Shown here piece by piece: positions 1 to 8,458 of a DNA stretch of 33,062 nt; positions within the stretch are counted from its first letter, which is position 1, and the number at the start of each line of letters is the position of its first letter. Where the stretch lies: assembly GCA_017532825.1 (NCBI GenBank), contig JAFXIT010000047.1, forward strand, positions 1-33,062. The letters run 5' to 3'. The notes beneath the pieces are model-generated. The model saw nothing but the letters and a program-made list of their open reading frames with translations. It was not told where the DNA came from and ran no database searches. Made by a program: the position numbers and the translations under genes. Origin of the DNA: Clostridia bacterium (GTDB lineage: Bacteria; Bacillota; Clostridia; Oscillospirales; QAMX01).

Positions 1-67
1 GCTCAGTCGGCAGAGCACCTGCCTTTTAAGCAGGGTGTCCCGCGTTCGAATCGCGGATGGATCACCA
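1..67 (+). tRNA. tRNA-Lys (anticodon TTT), 5' end cut off by the window
   Basis: The visible part begins in the D arm. It continues through an anticodon stem CCTGC/GCAGG with the 7-nt loop CTTTTAA, giving anticodon TTT. A T arm with TTCGAAT follows, then the 3' acceptor strand ATGGATC, discriminator A and an encoded CCA. About nine 5' nucleotides lie outside the window. An intrinsic terminator follows directly. Confidence 0.95.
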
Positions 68-70
68 AAG

Positions 71-100
71 CCCGATGCTTTTGCATCGGGTTTTTTGTTT
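71..100 (+). terminator. Intrinsic terminator of tRNA-Lys
   Basis: Stem CCCGATGC/GCATCGGG with a TTTT loop is followed by six T. It starts 3 nt after the encoded CCA. The T tract runs into the -35 box of the next promoter. Confidence 0.9.
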
Positions 101-126
101 ACAACCGTTTTGTTATGTGATATAAT
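98..126 (+). promoter_or_regulatory. Sigma-A type promoter for the URO-D family gene
   Basis: TTTACA, 17 nt, then TATAAT, with an extended -10 TG one base upstream of the -10 box. The -10 ends about 20 nt before the start codon, so the leader is very short. The -35 overlaps the T tract of the tRNA terminator. Confidence 0.75.
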
Positions 127-146
127 CGAACAAAAGGAGTGATGGT

Positions 147-1199
147 ATGACTTCCTATGAACGTATAAAGAGAATGTATGAGCATCGGGATGCCGACCGT
201 ATACCGATAATTGACAGCCCGTGGGCAGGTACTATCCGCCGCTGGAAAAACGAAGGTATGGACCGTGGCTGGACGGGTTACTTTGATGTCGACCGTATCG
301 CTTATATCGGTGTTGACATAACGCCTCGCTTTGAGGTAAAGCGTATAGAGGAAAACGACCGTTATTACATAGAGACCTCCTCCTGGGGCGTGACTATGAA
401 GCATTTCAAGGAGGAAGATTCCACACCCGAGATGCTTGATTTCAAGGTGGTCAACGCTGAAGAATGGGAAAAGGCCAAGGCTCGTATGACCCTCTCGGAT
501 GACCGTATCCCCTGGGCAATGCTCAAGAAGGATTATTCCGAGTGGCGCGCCGAGGGAAGATGGATAATAGCGGGCTTCTGGTTCGGGTTTGATGTTACCC
601 ATTCATGGATGATGGGCACCGAAAATACCCTTATCGCCATGATGGAGGAGCCTGAGCTGGTCAAGGATATGTTCGATACCTACCTTGACCGTTGTGAACA
701 GCTCTTTGGACGTATCTGGGATGCGGGTTATCACTTCGACGAGGTCAACTGGCCTGACGATATGGGATACAAGGGCACGACCTTCTTCTCGCCCGAGACC
801 TACCGTGAGCTTGTAAAGCCCTACCACGCTCGCGCCGTAAAGTGGGCGCATGACAGAGGAATATACGCAAGGCTTCATTCCTGCGGGAATATCACGGGCC
901 TTATACCCGACCTCATCGACATCGGTATCGATGGTCTTAACCCTCTTGAGGTCAAGGCGGGAGTTGATGCGGTAGCGATTAAAAAGCAGTTCGGCGACAA
1001 GCTGCTTCTCCACGGCGGAATTAACGCCGTGAATTGGAAGTATACCTACAGGATAATCGCCGAGATCGAGGAAAAGGTGCCCGTTCTCAAGGAAAACGGC
1101 GGATATATCTTTGCCTCCGACCATTCGATACCCAACGATGTCAGCCTTGAAAATATGAAGCGTATAATCGAGACTGCAAAAAGAGTGGGACGTTATTGA
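147..1199 (+). CDS. Uroporphyrinogen decarboxylase (URO-D) family protein
   Basis: A 350-residue protein of the URO-D/MtaA/CmuA superfamily, a TIM-barrel fold that includes haem-pathway decarboxylases and cobalamin- or corrinoid-linked methyltransferases. The sequence shows the family signature ARLHSCGNI near residues 243-251; its His-x-Cys pair is the zinc-binding type motif of the methyltransferase branch. A C-terminal segment DHSIPNDVS is typical of the anaerobe paralogues. No haem-synthesis genes are nearby, and other residues needed for true HemE activity could not be confirmed, so a methyltransferase-like role is more likely than HemE. The start is supported by AAAGGAGTGATGGT before ATG. 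The stop overlaps the next start by one base, so the two genes are translationally linked. Substrate is unknown. Confidence 0.85.
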   Translation: MTSYERIKRMYEHRDADRIPIIDSPWAGTIRRWKNEGMDRGWTGYFDVDRIAYIGVDITPRFEVKRIEENDRYYIETSSWGVTMKHFKEEDSTPEMLDFKVVNAEEWEKAKARMTLSDDRIPWAMLKKDYSEWRAEGRWIIAGFWFGFDVTHSWMMGTENTLIAMMEEPELVKDMFDTYLDRCEQLFGRIWDAGYHFDEVNWPDDMGYKGTTFFSPETYRELVKPYHARAVKWAHDRGIYARLHSCGNITGLIPDLIDIGIDGLNPLEVKAGVDAVAIKKQFGDKLLLHGGINAVNWKYTYRIIAEIEEKVPVLKENGGYIFASDHSIPNDVSLENMKRIIETAKRVGRY

Positions 1200-1789
1200 T
1201 GCGGGTAAGCGAATATTACGATGCCCTCATAGATGCGCAGAACGATCCCGTAAACGACCCCGAGCCCTTGAGGGAATATATGGACGGGTGGGACGGTCAG
1301 GCATTCTTTGACGAGCTGGTGCTTGATAAACGCCTTTCGGTGCTGGAGGTCGGCGTCGGTACGGGCAGGCTTGCGGTCAAGGCCGCACCGCTTTGCGGCC
1401 GTTTGTGCGGGATAGATATCTCTCCGAAAACGGCAGAGCGTGCAAAGATCCACCTTGCACCCTTTTTTAATGCCGAGGTGATATGTGCCGATTTTATGAC
1501 CTACGGCTTTGAGGAAGACTTTGACAGAATATATTCCTCCCTTACCCTTATGCACATAAAGGACAAGGCCGAATGTCTGCACAGGATGGTCGCGCTTTTA
1601 AAACGGGACGGAAAGCTCGTGCTTTCGATTGACAAATCGAAGGCTGAACGGATAGATTTCGGGGAGTTTGGTATAGAAGTCTATCCCGACGATCCCGAAT
1701 ATATAGCCGGGCTTATTGAAAAGAGCGGCCTTGAGCTTGTTCGTATCACAGAGACTGCGTTTGCATATATCCTAAGCGCAAAAAAGTAA
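1199..1789 (+). CDS. Class I SAM-dependent methyltransferase
   Basis: A protein of about 196 residues with a Rossmann-type methyltransferase core. Motif I reads VLEVGVGTGRLAVKA near residues 50-64, an acidic end of strand 2 follows (GIDIS), and LTLMHIKDK fits motif IV/post-IV. The ATG at 1199 shares one base with the TGA of the URO-D gene. An in-frame TTG at 1196 is possible but has no better ribosome binding site. The pairing suggests both act on the same small molecule or cofactor, but the acceptor cannot be named. The stop codon lies inside a terminator shared with the convergent PHP gene. Confidence 0.85.
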   Translation: MRVSEYYDALIDAQNDPVNDPEPLREYMDGWDGQAFFDELVLDKRLSVLEVGVGTGRLAVKAAPLCGRLCGIDISPKTAERAKIHLAPFFNAEVICADFMTYGFEEDFDRIYSSLTLMHIKDKAECLHRMVALLKRDGKLVLSIDKSKAERIDFGEFGIEVYPDDPEYIAGLIEKSGLELVRITETAFAYILSAKK

Positions 1790-1830
1790 AAGAAGCAGCC
1801 GAGAACTAAAGGTTCTCGGCTGCTTCTTTT
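1788..1830. terminator. Bidirectional intrinsic terminator between convergent genes
   Basis: A perfect 19-bp stem (AAAAGAAGCAGCCGAGAAC and its complement) with a 5-nt loop has A-rich and T-rich flanks usable in both directions. The stop codons of the methyltransferase gene (plus) and the PHP gene (minus) both lie at the ends of the hairpin. Confidence 0.9.
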
Positions 1831-2791
1831 ACAGACTGTCGGGAAAGTAGGCGTTGGTGCAGGCGTGCCTGCCGTGAGCATCGGTGACGGTTATGCGGAA
1901 ATATCCGTAGCCGGGATTGATCTTAAAGGAGGCCTCGGTGAGGGTCTGACCCTTTTCCGCCATGACCGTAGCGTCGCTGCGGCATCGACGGAAGCAGTTG
2001 ATCCTGTCGGCCTCGCTGCAGCGGACGTATACCCTGCCGTCCTCATACCAAAGCTCGTGGATCTGCGGCCCTTCGGAGGCGTAGAAGTTCCCCTTTAAGA
2101 GGGCGTCGGCGACCGACGGATAGTCAAGCGACCCTGCCTTTATCATAGTAAAGGCTATTCCCGAGTCAAATTTGCGGGAGGTTGGATCGGGGCAGACGTT
2201 GTGGTTATCGTCCGAGCCGACGCAGTAGATGCGGTTGCCCTTGGTGAGGATGTCATCGTAGACACGGGGGTTGTAGTCGCCGTAGCCTGTGGTCAGCGCA
2301 CCGCCGTTGAACATCTCCATAGCGTGCATGCCGCGGTAGGCGGTGTACTGCTCATAGTTCTCCCTTGACCAGCAGGGGTGGTTGTAGGTCACGAAAAAGC
2401 CGTTGCTGCGGGCGGTCTGCATAACGTCGGTAAGGCAGTCGGCAGTGTACTCCCAGCGCTTGAACGAAGGTATGGCGGATATGTCGGGGTCGAGGGCGAT
2501 CATGCAGAAGTGGCAGGCCTTTTTGAGGTTGAAATCAGGGTGGTCTACGGGCTCGATGATCTCAAGCTCGGTCCCGTGGAGGGCAAGAAAACTCTCGTCG
2601 TTGAGCTCGGGGTGGGGGACGAAAACGTTGTGGTCGGTTATGGCGAGGATGGAATACCCCATTCCAAGGTAGAGCTCCTTGAGCTGCGAGGGAGTCTTTC
2701 TGCCGTCGGAGAAGGTGGAGTGGCAGTGAAGGTTTGCCTTATAGAACTGTCCGCTTTCGGGTAAGAGATATTTTCTCACGGTATATGTCAT
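1829..2791 (-). CDS. PHP domain metal-dependent phosphoesterase
   Basis: A 320-residue PHP protein. Metal-ligand motifs are in order: NLHCHSTFSDG (HxH and Asp, residues ~20-30), AITDHN (~51-56), GTELE (~72-76), YNHP (~137-140) and GSDDNH (~193-198). PHP proteins hydrolyse phosphoesters such as histidinol phosphate, nucleotides or oligonucleotides. This one lies last in an operon with two glycosidase-like paralogues, so a sugar phosphate or related ester is a reasonable guess, not shown. The start is preceded by AAAGGGAG almost touching the ATG, a tight spacing. It begins 11 nt after the upstream gene's stop. A C-terminal ~60-residue beta-rich tail follows the PHP core. Confidence 0.85.
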   Translation of the reverse strand: MTYTVRKYLLPESGQFYKANLHCHSTFSDGRKTPSQLKELYLGMGYSILAITDHNVFVPHPELNDESFLALHGTELEIIEPVDHPDFNLKKACHFCMIALDPDISAIPSFKRWEYTADCLTDVMQTARSNGFFVTYNHPCWSRENYEQYTAYRGMHAMEMFNGGALTTGYGDYNPRVYDDILTKGNRIYCVGSDDNHNVCPDPTSRKFDSGIAFTMIKAGSLDYPSVADALLKGNFYASEGPQIHELWYEDGRVYVRCSEADRINCFRRCRSDATVMAEKGQTLTEASFKINPGYGYFRITVTDAHGRHACTNAYFPDSL

Positions 2792-2802
2792 CTCCCTTTT
2801 GA

Positions 2803-4185
2803 TTACAGTCGGTTTACGGTGACCGAGAAGATGGTTCCGTCCTCAAGGAAGAGCTTGAGGTAGGCATCGCAGGAGCTTGGTGCATGGCCGCCCTTCCAGG
2901 TCACTTTAGCGTCACGCAGGTCTCCGCTTAACGGCTCACAGTCGTCAGGGCCGAAGCCTTCGAGATATTCGTCGTCAACGATAAGAGCGGCTCTGAGACG
3001 GCCTCTGACGTCGGCATTGACGTAGACCTCGGGGTTGCCCGGGTCGACAAAGCCGGTAACGGTGAAATTGTAGTAGCTCTCGGTGCCAAGCCCTACTATT
3101 CTGTCCTTGGGGAAGCGTACCATAACCGAACCGCACGGACGTCCGGCTACGTTGGCGCTGCCGTGGGTCCAGCTTGCGGCGTTGTAGACGATGGCGCACT
3201 CGCCGTTTCCGAGGTCGTGTATTCCGGGGGCGACAAATATCATGCCCGCATCGAAGTCACGGTCGTTTTCAAGGTAGTTTTTGCGGTCGACACGGTCAAA
3301 GTGCCGTCCGTCGTGGCTGATGGCGACACGGGGGTAGCACTTCTGGGTGTTGTGGTCGTAAAGGGAATAGAACATATAATAGACCGATTCGTCCTCGGAG
3401 GTATAGAGTGCGGCTCCGTTGCTGTAATAGTCGGTAACGAGGGGGTCGTCGAAGTCGGGAAGGAGGATGGTCGTCGGTATAGGCCAGCTCTTTAGATCGT
3501 CGGTCTCGCTTCTTGCAATGCTTCTGGCACCGAAGGCGTGCCAGGTGCGGAAGTAGCCGACGTATTTTTTTATGTTAGGATCCCAAAACACACTGCTTTG
3601 GGTATCGCTTCCGAACTGGGTCATGGGGTAGTGCAGAAAATCGTTTGGAAGGTCGGGCATACCGTGATGCCAGACGATACCGTCGGCAGAGTAGGCAAAG
3701 CTGAGGACCTCAAGCATGCCGTGTACTCCGTCCTCGTGCTTGATGATCCCGACGAATGAACAGCGGTAGCGAGCCTCGGGAGGGGCGGTGGGGTCGATAA
3801 ATATCGAGTGTCCGTGGAAGCCGAGTCCTCCGACAAGGTCGGAGTCTATGACGATGTTGTTTGCCCTGCTTCCGTTGTACTCCCGAAGGCCGAGCTCGGG
3901 CTTTGTCCAGCTTATACCGTCACGGCTTTCGGCGTAGCACAAACGGCACTCGCAGTCGTGGGTGCTGTCATTGTCAAAGGCCTCGTACCAAACACGGTAA
4001 AGGCCGTCCTCGAACAGCATCGAGACCCAGTTTAGCTGGCGGGATTCCCAAGGCTTGTCGGGGACGAGGAAGGGGGAGTCGGGCTTTTGGGGCAGATAGG
4101 TCACCGAGTGCGCCTGCCCCTCTTCACGACAGAGAAGTCCCCGCAGGGAAACGTTAAATTTATCTGCCAGGAGATGCTTATGCAT
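2803..4185 (-). CDS. Beta-propeller glycosidase-like protein, paralogue B
   Basis: A 460-residue protein without a signal peptide. Spaced S-x-D-G-x-x-W/F type motifs (ESRDGISW ~88-95, YSADGIVWH ~165-173, SHDGRHFD ~291-298) and FWDP are typical of five-bladed propellers of the GH32/GH43/GH68 superfamily and related uncharacterised glycosidase-like families. I cannot assign catalytic acids or a substrate. By eye it is about three quarters identical to the gene immediately upstream on the minus strand, so the pair is a tandem duplication. Its ATG lies 2 nt after that gene's TAA, with the GAGGAG ribosome binding site inside the upstream coding end. Probably cytoplasmic. Confidence 0.75.
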   Translation of the reverse strand: MHKHLLADKFNVSLRGLLCREEGQAHSVTYLPQKPDSPFLVPDKPWESRQLNWVSMLFEDGLYRVWYEAFDNDSTHDCECRLCYAESRDGISWTKPELGLREYNGSRANNIVIDSDLVGGLGFHGHSIFIDPTAPPEARYRCSFVGIIKHEDGVHGMLEVLSFAYSADGIVWHHGMPDLPNDFLHYPMTQFGSDTQSSVFWDPNIKKYVGYFRTWHAFGARSIARSETDDLKSWPIPTTILLPDFDDPLVTDYYSNGAALYTSEDESVYYMFYSLYDHNTQKCYPRVAISHDGRHFDRVDRKNYLENDRDFDAGMIFVAPGIHDLGNGECAIVYNAASWTHGSANVAGRPCGSVMVRFPKDRIVGLGTESYYNFTVTGFVDPGNPEVYVNADVRGRLRAALIVDDEYLEGFGPDDCEPLSGDLRDAKVTWKGGHAPSSCDAYLKLFLEDGTIFSVTVNRL

Positions 4186-4187
4186 AT

Positions 4188-5579
4188 TTAATCCAACTCC
4201 TCTCTGCGGTTTACGGTGGCCGAGAAGATAACGCCGTCCTCAAGGAATATCTTAAGGCAGGCCTCTCTTGCATCGGTGGGAGCGCCCTTCCAGGTCACTT
4301 TGGCGTCACGCAGGTCGCCGCTTAAGGGCTCACAGTCGTCCGGACCGAAGCCCTCAAGGTATCTGCCGTTGACGATAAGAGCGGCTCTAAGCCGTCCCTT
4401 GACGTCGGCGTTGACGTATACCTCAGGGTCTTGGGGGTCGACCCATCCGTCGAGGGTGAAGTTGTAGAAGCTCTCGGTACCGATACCGACCAATCTGTCC
4501 TTGGGAAAGCGTACCATAACCGAGCCGCCCGGACGGCCGACAACGTCGTGCTCTCCGTGATCCCAGTTTGAGCCGTTGTAGACGATGGCACACTCGCCGT
4601 TTCCGATGTCGTGTATGCCGGGGCCGACAAATATCATACCCGCATCGAAATCACGGTCGTTTTCGAGGAAGTTTTTGCGGTCGACACGGTCAAAATGCTC
4701 GCCGTCACGGCTGACGGCAACTCGGGGATAGCACTTTTGGGTGTCGTGGTCAAACATAGAGTAGAAAAGGAAATAAAGGGTCTCGTCGTCTGAACGGTAA
4801 CGGGAGGCCGCACAGTTGTAATAGTCGGTAAGCTGAGGGTCGCTAAGGTCGGGGGAGAGGATGATGCGGGGCATGGGCCAGTTACGAAGGTCGTTTGTTT
4901 CGCTTCTTGCAATGCTCCTTGCACCCGTGGTATGCCAGGCACGGAAGTATCCGACGTATTTTCTCAAGCCGGGGTCCCAGAACACGCTGCACTGGGTGTC
5001 GCTTCCGAAGGGGAGGAAGGGGTAGTGAAGGAAGTCGTTTGGCAGCTCGGGATCACCGTGATGCCAGACGATGCCGTCGGCAGAGTAGGCGTAGCTCATG
5101 ACGTTGAGCATTCCGCCCTTTCCGTTGGGGTCCTTTAAGATACCGAGAAAGACACAGCGGTAGCGTGCCTTGGGAGGTGCGGTGGGGTCGATAAATATCG
5201 AATGACCGTGGATGCCCATTCCGCCTACGGTGGCCGAGTCGACTACGATGTTGTTTGCCCTGCTTCCGTTATATTCCTTAAGGCCGAGCTCGGGCTTGAC
5301 CCAGCTTTTGCCGTCACGGCTCTCAGCGTAGCATAAACGGCACTCGCAGTCATGGGTGCTGTCGTTGTCAAAGGCCTCGTACCACACACGGTAAAGTCCG
5401 TCCTCGACCAACATAGATACCCAGTTTAACTGACGGGATTCCCAAGGCTTGTCGGGAACGAGGAAGGGTGCGTCCGGCTTTTGGGGCAGATAGGTTACGG
5501 GTCTGCCCCGGCCCTCCTCGCTGAGTGTGCCTCCGTGGAGGGAGATATGAAGCTTATCGACCAAGAGATGCTTATACAT
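4188..5579 (-). CDS. Beta-propeller glycosidase-like protein, paralogue A
   Basis: A 463-residue protein, first gene of a three-gene operon (paralogue A, paralogue B, PHP phosphoesterase). It has the same architecture as paralogue B: ESRDGKSW, YSADGIVWH, SRDGEHFD and FWDPG mark propeller blades; PWESRQLNW and DCECRLCYAESRDG are identical stretches. The start at 5579 is chosen over an in-frame ATG at 5615 because GGAGG sits 7-8 nt upstream and the protein then aligns with the paralogue from MxKHLL. No signal peptide is visible. GH32/GH43-like folds commonly cut fructosyl, xylosyl or arabinosyl linkages, but the activity here is unknown. Paralogue divergence is highest in residues 10-25 and near the C terminus. 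Confidence 0.75.
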   Translation of the reverse strand: MYKHLLVDKLHISLHGGTLSEEGRGRPVTYLPQKPDAPFLVPDKPWESRQLNWVSMLVEDGLYRVWYEAFDNDSTHDCECRLCYAESRDGKSWVKPELGLKEYNGSRANNIVVDSATVGGMGIHGHSIFIDPTAPPKARYRCVFLGILKDPNGKGGMLNVMSYAYSADGIVWHHGDPELPNDFLHYPFLPFGSDTQCSVFWDPGLRKYVGYFRAWHTTGARSIARSETNDLRNWPMPRIILSPDLSDPQLTDYYNCAASRYRSDDETLYFLFYSMFDHDTQKCYPRVAVSRDGEHFDRVDRKNFLENDRDFDAGMIFVGPGIHDIGNGECAIVYNGSNWDHGEHDVVGRPGGSVMVRFPKDRLVGIGTESFYNFTLDGWVDPQDPEVYVNADVKGRLRAALIVNGRYLEGFGPDDCEPLSGDLRDAKVTWKGAPTDAREACLKIFLEDGVIFSATVNRREELD

Positions 5580-5603
5580 GGCGGTACCTCCGAAGACAGA
5601 AGG

Positions 5604-5632
5604 ATTTTGAAGCAAATTGAAAGTTTTTGCAA
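5604..5632 (-). promoter_or_regulatory. Possible promoter of the propeller/PHP operon, with a dyad over the -35
   Basis: On the minus strand TTGCAA, 17 nt, CAAAAT precedes the start by about 25 nt. The -35 lies inside a dyad AAAGTT-5 nt-AACTTT (5620-5636) that could be an operator. The -10 is weak, so this is a tentative call. Confidence 0.35.
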
Positions 5633-5650
5633 CTTTAACAGTTCAAAAAT

Positions 5651-5687
5651 GAAAGAAAAAAGTGAGAAGCAAAGCGCTTCTCACTTT
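5651..5687 (-). terminator. Intrinsic terminator of tRNA-Pro
   Basis: On the minus strand a stem AGTGAGAAGC/GCTTCTCACT with a short loop is followed by TTTTTTCTTTC. It starts immediately after the encoded CCA of the tRNA. Confidence 0.85.
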
Positions 5688-5764
5688 TGGTCCGAGTGAC
5701 AGGAGTCGAACCTGCGGCCTCTTGAACCCCATTCAAGCGCGCTACCAAGCTGCGCTACACCCGG
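5688..5764 (-). tRNA. tRNA-Pro (anticodon GGG)
   Basis: A complete 77-nt cloverleaf with encoded CCA. The acceptor is CCGGGTG/CACTCGG with discriminator A. The anticodon stem CTTGA/TCAAG encloses the loop ATGGGGT, giving anticodon GGG. The T arm GCAGG-TTCGACT-CCTGT is intact with one G-T pair. It has its own promoter and terminator and is independent of the flanking operons. Confidence 0.93.
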
Positions 5765-5840
5765 ATGTGATGACCGATATTCGGCGAAAGACGGCACCGC
5801 CGAGAGCCTCGGACGGAGGGGGTATCTTTCGTACTCGGAT

Positions 5841-5869
5841 ATGATACCACACTTTGACGGATTTTGCAA
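5841..5869 (-). promoter_or_regulatory. Promoter of tRNA-Pro
   Basis: On the minus strand TTGCAA, 17 nt, TATCAT. The -10 lies about 77 nt upstream of the mature tRNA 5' end, leaving a leader to be removed by RNase P. The 5765-5946 gap otherwise holds only this promoter and the alpha-mannosidase terminator. Confidence 0.65.
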
Positions 5870-5896
5870 GGGGTTTGAGAAAATTTTCTCGGAATA

Positions 5897-5933
5897 TTTT
5901 TGAAAAATTCGGGGACGGTCTCCCGTCCCCGAA
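5897..5933 (-). terminator. Intrinsic terminator of the yqfC to alpha-mannosidase operon
   Basis: An 11-bp GC-rich stem (TTCGGGGACGG and its complement) with a 4-nt loop is followed on the minus strand by a T-rich tract. It begins about 14 nt after the alpha-mannosidase stop. Confidence 0.9.
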
Positions 5934-5946
5934 TAACTGCGGAATA

Positions 5947-8433
5947 TTACTCTGTGATGCCCTCGAGGAAGTTGACCTCGGAGAAGCTGCCGTCCTTCTT
6001 GATGCGAAGGGTCTTTATCTTGTGGGGACCGAAGTCGCACTCGACGCTGAGGCCTGCCGCACCGATATCGAAGCGGGCGTGTACGGCCCTGCCGTGGGTC
6101 TCGTAGGCACGGAGGATGAGGTCGCCCGAGCCGTCCTCACAGTACTTGAAGGCGGTGACGATGACGTTGTCTGCATCGACCGAGAAAAAGCCCTTCTTCT
6201 GAGGATCGCCCTTGCTGTGGTGGTAGCTTGCATAGACCGAGAAGGGGCGGTTGTTGGGCTGGAACTGGGTGGCCTGCTTGACGATGTCGGAGCACTCGGC
6301 CTCGCCGCTGTGTAGGTAGATACCGTAGCTGAAGCGGGAAAGTCCCTCGTCGGTATAGTTGAAGTCCGCCTCGGGACGGTGGGAATAGTGGTCGGCAAAT
6401 ATTGCGTTACGGAGCAGAGCCATACGGATCTCACCCTCGGTGACGTCGTAGGAATACTTGCTGTCGCTTGTCAGGGAGATACCGTTGCGGCCGTTTTCGG
6501 TGGTGAGGGTGATGTCGCCCCACATCTGTCCGGGCTCCTCCTCGCCGTTGCAGGGACGCTTTATCCAACCGCAGGGGATGTCGTAGGTGGATACGGGATC
6601 GCTGCCGCTTACGGGGAAGGCGACCTTGAGCATGGTGTGGTTTTCACGCCAGAAGGCCTTGCACTTTACCTCCAGCACCTTCTGCTTGGAGCCGAGGATA
6701 TAGTCGCAGGAGAGGGTGGAGTCGTTGTAGCGGTATTTTGCGCGAATAAGACCTCTGGCGGGTCCCTCCTCAACGACCTTGATGCTCTCACAGCTCATAT
6801 ATCCCTTGACCTTGTCAAAGTGGAAGATATTGTGCGCCCAGGTGTCCGACGCTTCGTCGTCGATGACGGTGAGCTTGTGGGGGGCGGAGAGGATGTTGAA
6901 GCCGTTTTCCTTGTTTATAAGGGCGGATATAAAGCCGTTTTGGTCAAACTCGGCACGCATATATTCGTTTTCGAGGCTGAGCGAGTCGACCTTGACGTCG
7001 GAGGATACCGAGCCCTCGACGGGGTGGTCGGTCATGTGCCAGAACCAGTAGGTGGCGTAGCCGAATGCGGGAACGGTTGCAAGGAAGAGGGTGTCGCTGT
7101 GGTTGTCGTTGGAGCGGGAGGAGCGGACGTTCTGGAAGGGGACGTCCTTGCCCTCGCTGTCACGGACGATGAGGCTGGGATGGTAGATCTGGACGGGCAT
7201 GGTGACATCCCAGGACATGGGGTTGAACACTACCAGCGGACGAGGGAAGGTGGGGGGTCTGTTGTCGTGACGGAGCTCGGGACAGACGGGGTCGGAAACG
7301 CCGTCGACCCAGGTGTCGATACGCCTCGATATACGCAGGCAGGCACGGTTGAGGGCACGGGCGGCGATGGTGGTGGCGTGGCCCTCGCTCTCACGGACGT
7401 CGTCGTAGGCCTCCATTATCGAACAGCCGCAGAGGATGTCGTGGAACTGGTTGAAAAGGACGTCCTTCCAGGCCTTCTTAAAGTCCTCGGTGGAGGGCTT
7501 GAGGTCGCCGTTTTCATCGGTAAGGGTCATAACGGTGTCGAACTTTTCGGCGTTTGCAAGGACGGTCTCGGCATAGCGGTTGAGCTTTTTGACCTCGCTT
7601 GTTACGCTGTAACAGCCGCTTGCGTGGTGCTGGAGGTCATCTTCCCAGGTGGGAAGCTCGATCTTGCTTTTGATAATGCTCTCGAAATACCTGTCGGGGC
7701 TTGAGAACTCAAGATCGTGATAACCCTCTCTCCTCATATTTTCAAGTAAGAGGTTTATATCGTACCTGGTAGCACCGCCGCCGTGGTTGCCGGTGCCGTA
7801 AAAGAGCATCAGACCGTAGCCGGTGTCGTTGATGCGGTTGTTGTAGAAGTCGACCTTGTTGAGAAGGTTGGGGCTGTCACAGCCGTAGCCGTGGGATATG
7901 CGGTGGGTCAGGACCTCGCTTCCGTCGGCACTGCGCCACCGGAAGGTATCCTCGGGAGCGTTGGGATTTTCGTGGTGCTCGGGGCGCATAAAGACGTAGG
8001 CGTTCATGCCGCCCTCTCTTAACAGCTGGGGAAGCATGCCGTTGTGTCCGAAGGAGTCGACGTTGTAGCCGGTACGGCAGATTCTGCCGAACTTTTCGTA
8101 GTAGTAGAGCTGGCTGTAAAGAGCCTGACGGGCAAAGCTCTCGCCCGAAGGAATGTTACAGTCGGGCTGTACCCACCAGCCGTTGACGGGTACCCATCTG
8201 CCTTCCTTGATAAAGCCGGCAATGCGCTTAAACAGCTCGGGCTCGATCTCCTCTACCCAGGCGTAATAGGCCGCACTTGAGCAGGTGAAGATAAAATCAT
8301 CGTACTCCTCAAGTCTGTCTGCGGCGGCCGAGAAGGTCTGGAGCACTTCGCTGCAGCCCTCCTGCCAGCGCCACAGCCATATCGGGTCAAGGTGTGCGCT
8401 TGCTATAAGGTGGATGTTTTTGTCGGTGTTCAT
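5947..8433 (-). CDS. Alpha-mannosidase, glycoside hydrolase family 38
   Basis: An 828-residue GH38 enzyme that would release alpha-linked mannose, probably in the cytoplasm since no signal peptide is seen. The zinc-site motif AHLDPIWLW is at residues 13-21 (His14, Asp16). The nucleophile motif is YNVDSFGHNG with Asp126, and NHGGGATR provides the later His. The C-terminal half is the beta-sandwich region of the family. The start at 8433 follows AGGAGG by 8 nt; an in-frame start further upstream at 8610 would run through the ROK gene and is rejected. It lies 25 nt after the ROK kinase gene and is the last gene of the long minus-strand operon. Preference among mannosidic linkages cannot be told. 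Confidence 0.92.
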   Translation of the reverse strand: MNTDKNIHLIASAHLDPIWLWRWQEGCSEVLQTFSAAADRLEEYDDFIFTCSSAAYYAWVEEIEPELFKRIAGFIKEGRWVPVNGWWVQPDCNIPSGESFARQALYSQLYYYEKFGRICRTGYNVDSFGHNGMLPQLLREGGMNAYVFMRPEHHENPNAPEDTFRWRSADGSEVLTHRISHGYGCDSPNLLNKVDFYNNRINDTGYGLMLFYGTGNHGGGATRYDINLLLENMRREGYHDLEFSSPDRYFESIIKSKIELPTWEDDLQHHASGCYSVTSEVKKLNRYAETVLANAEKFDTVMTLTDENGDLKPSTEDFKKAWKDVLFNQFHDILCGCSIMEAYDDVRESEGHATTIAARALNRACLRISRRIDTWVDGVSDPVCPELRHDNRPPTFPRPLVVFNPMSWDVTMPVQIYHPSLIVRDSEGKDVPFQNVRSSRSNDNHSDTLFLATVPAFGYATYWFWHMTDHPVEGSVSSDVKVDSLSLENEYMRAEFDQNGFISALINKENGFNILSAPHKLTVIDDEASDTWAHNIFHFDKVKGYMSCESIKVVEEGPARGLIRAKYRYNDSTLSCDYILGSKQKVLEVKCKAFWRENHTMLKVAFPVSGSDPVSTYDIPCGWIKRPCNGEEEPGQMWGDITLTTENGRNGISLTSDSKYSYDVTEGEIRMALLRNAIFADHYSHRPEADFNYTDEGLSRFSYGIYLHSGEAECSDIVKQATQFQPNNRPFSVYASYHHSKGDPQKKGFFSVDADNVIVTAFKYCEDGSGDLILRAYETHGRAVHARFDIGAAGLSVECDFGPHKIKTLRIKKDGSFSEVNFLEGITE

Positions 8434-8458
8434 ATGTATCTGCCTCCTGTTTTGGGGG

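Noticed and set aside
6379..7704. Long open frame (441 codons) on the plus strand opposite the GH38 gene
   Set aside because: It is antisense to a clear alpha-mannosidase with catalytic motifs, has no domain signature, and results from codon bias of the real gene.
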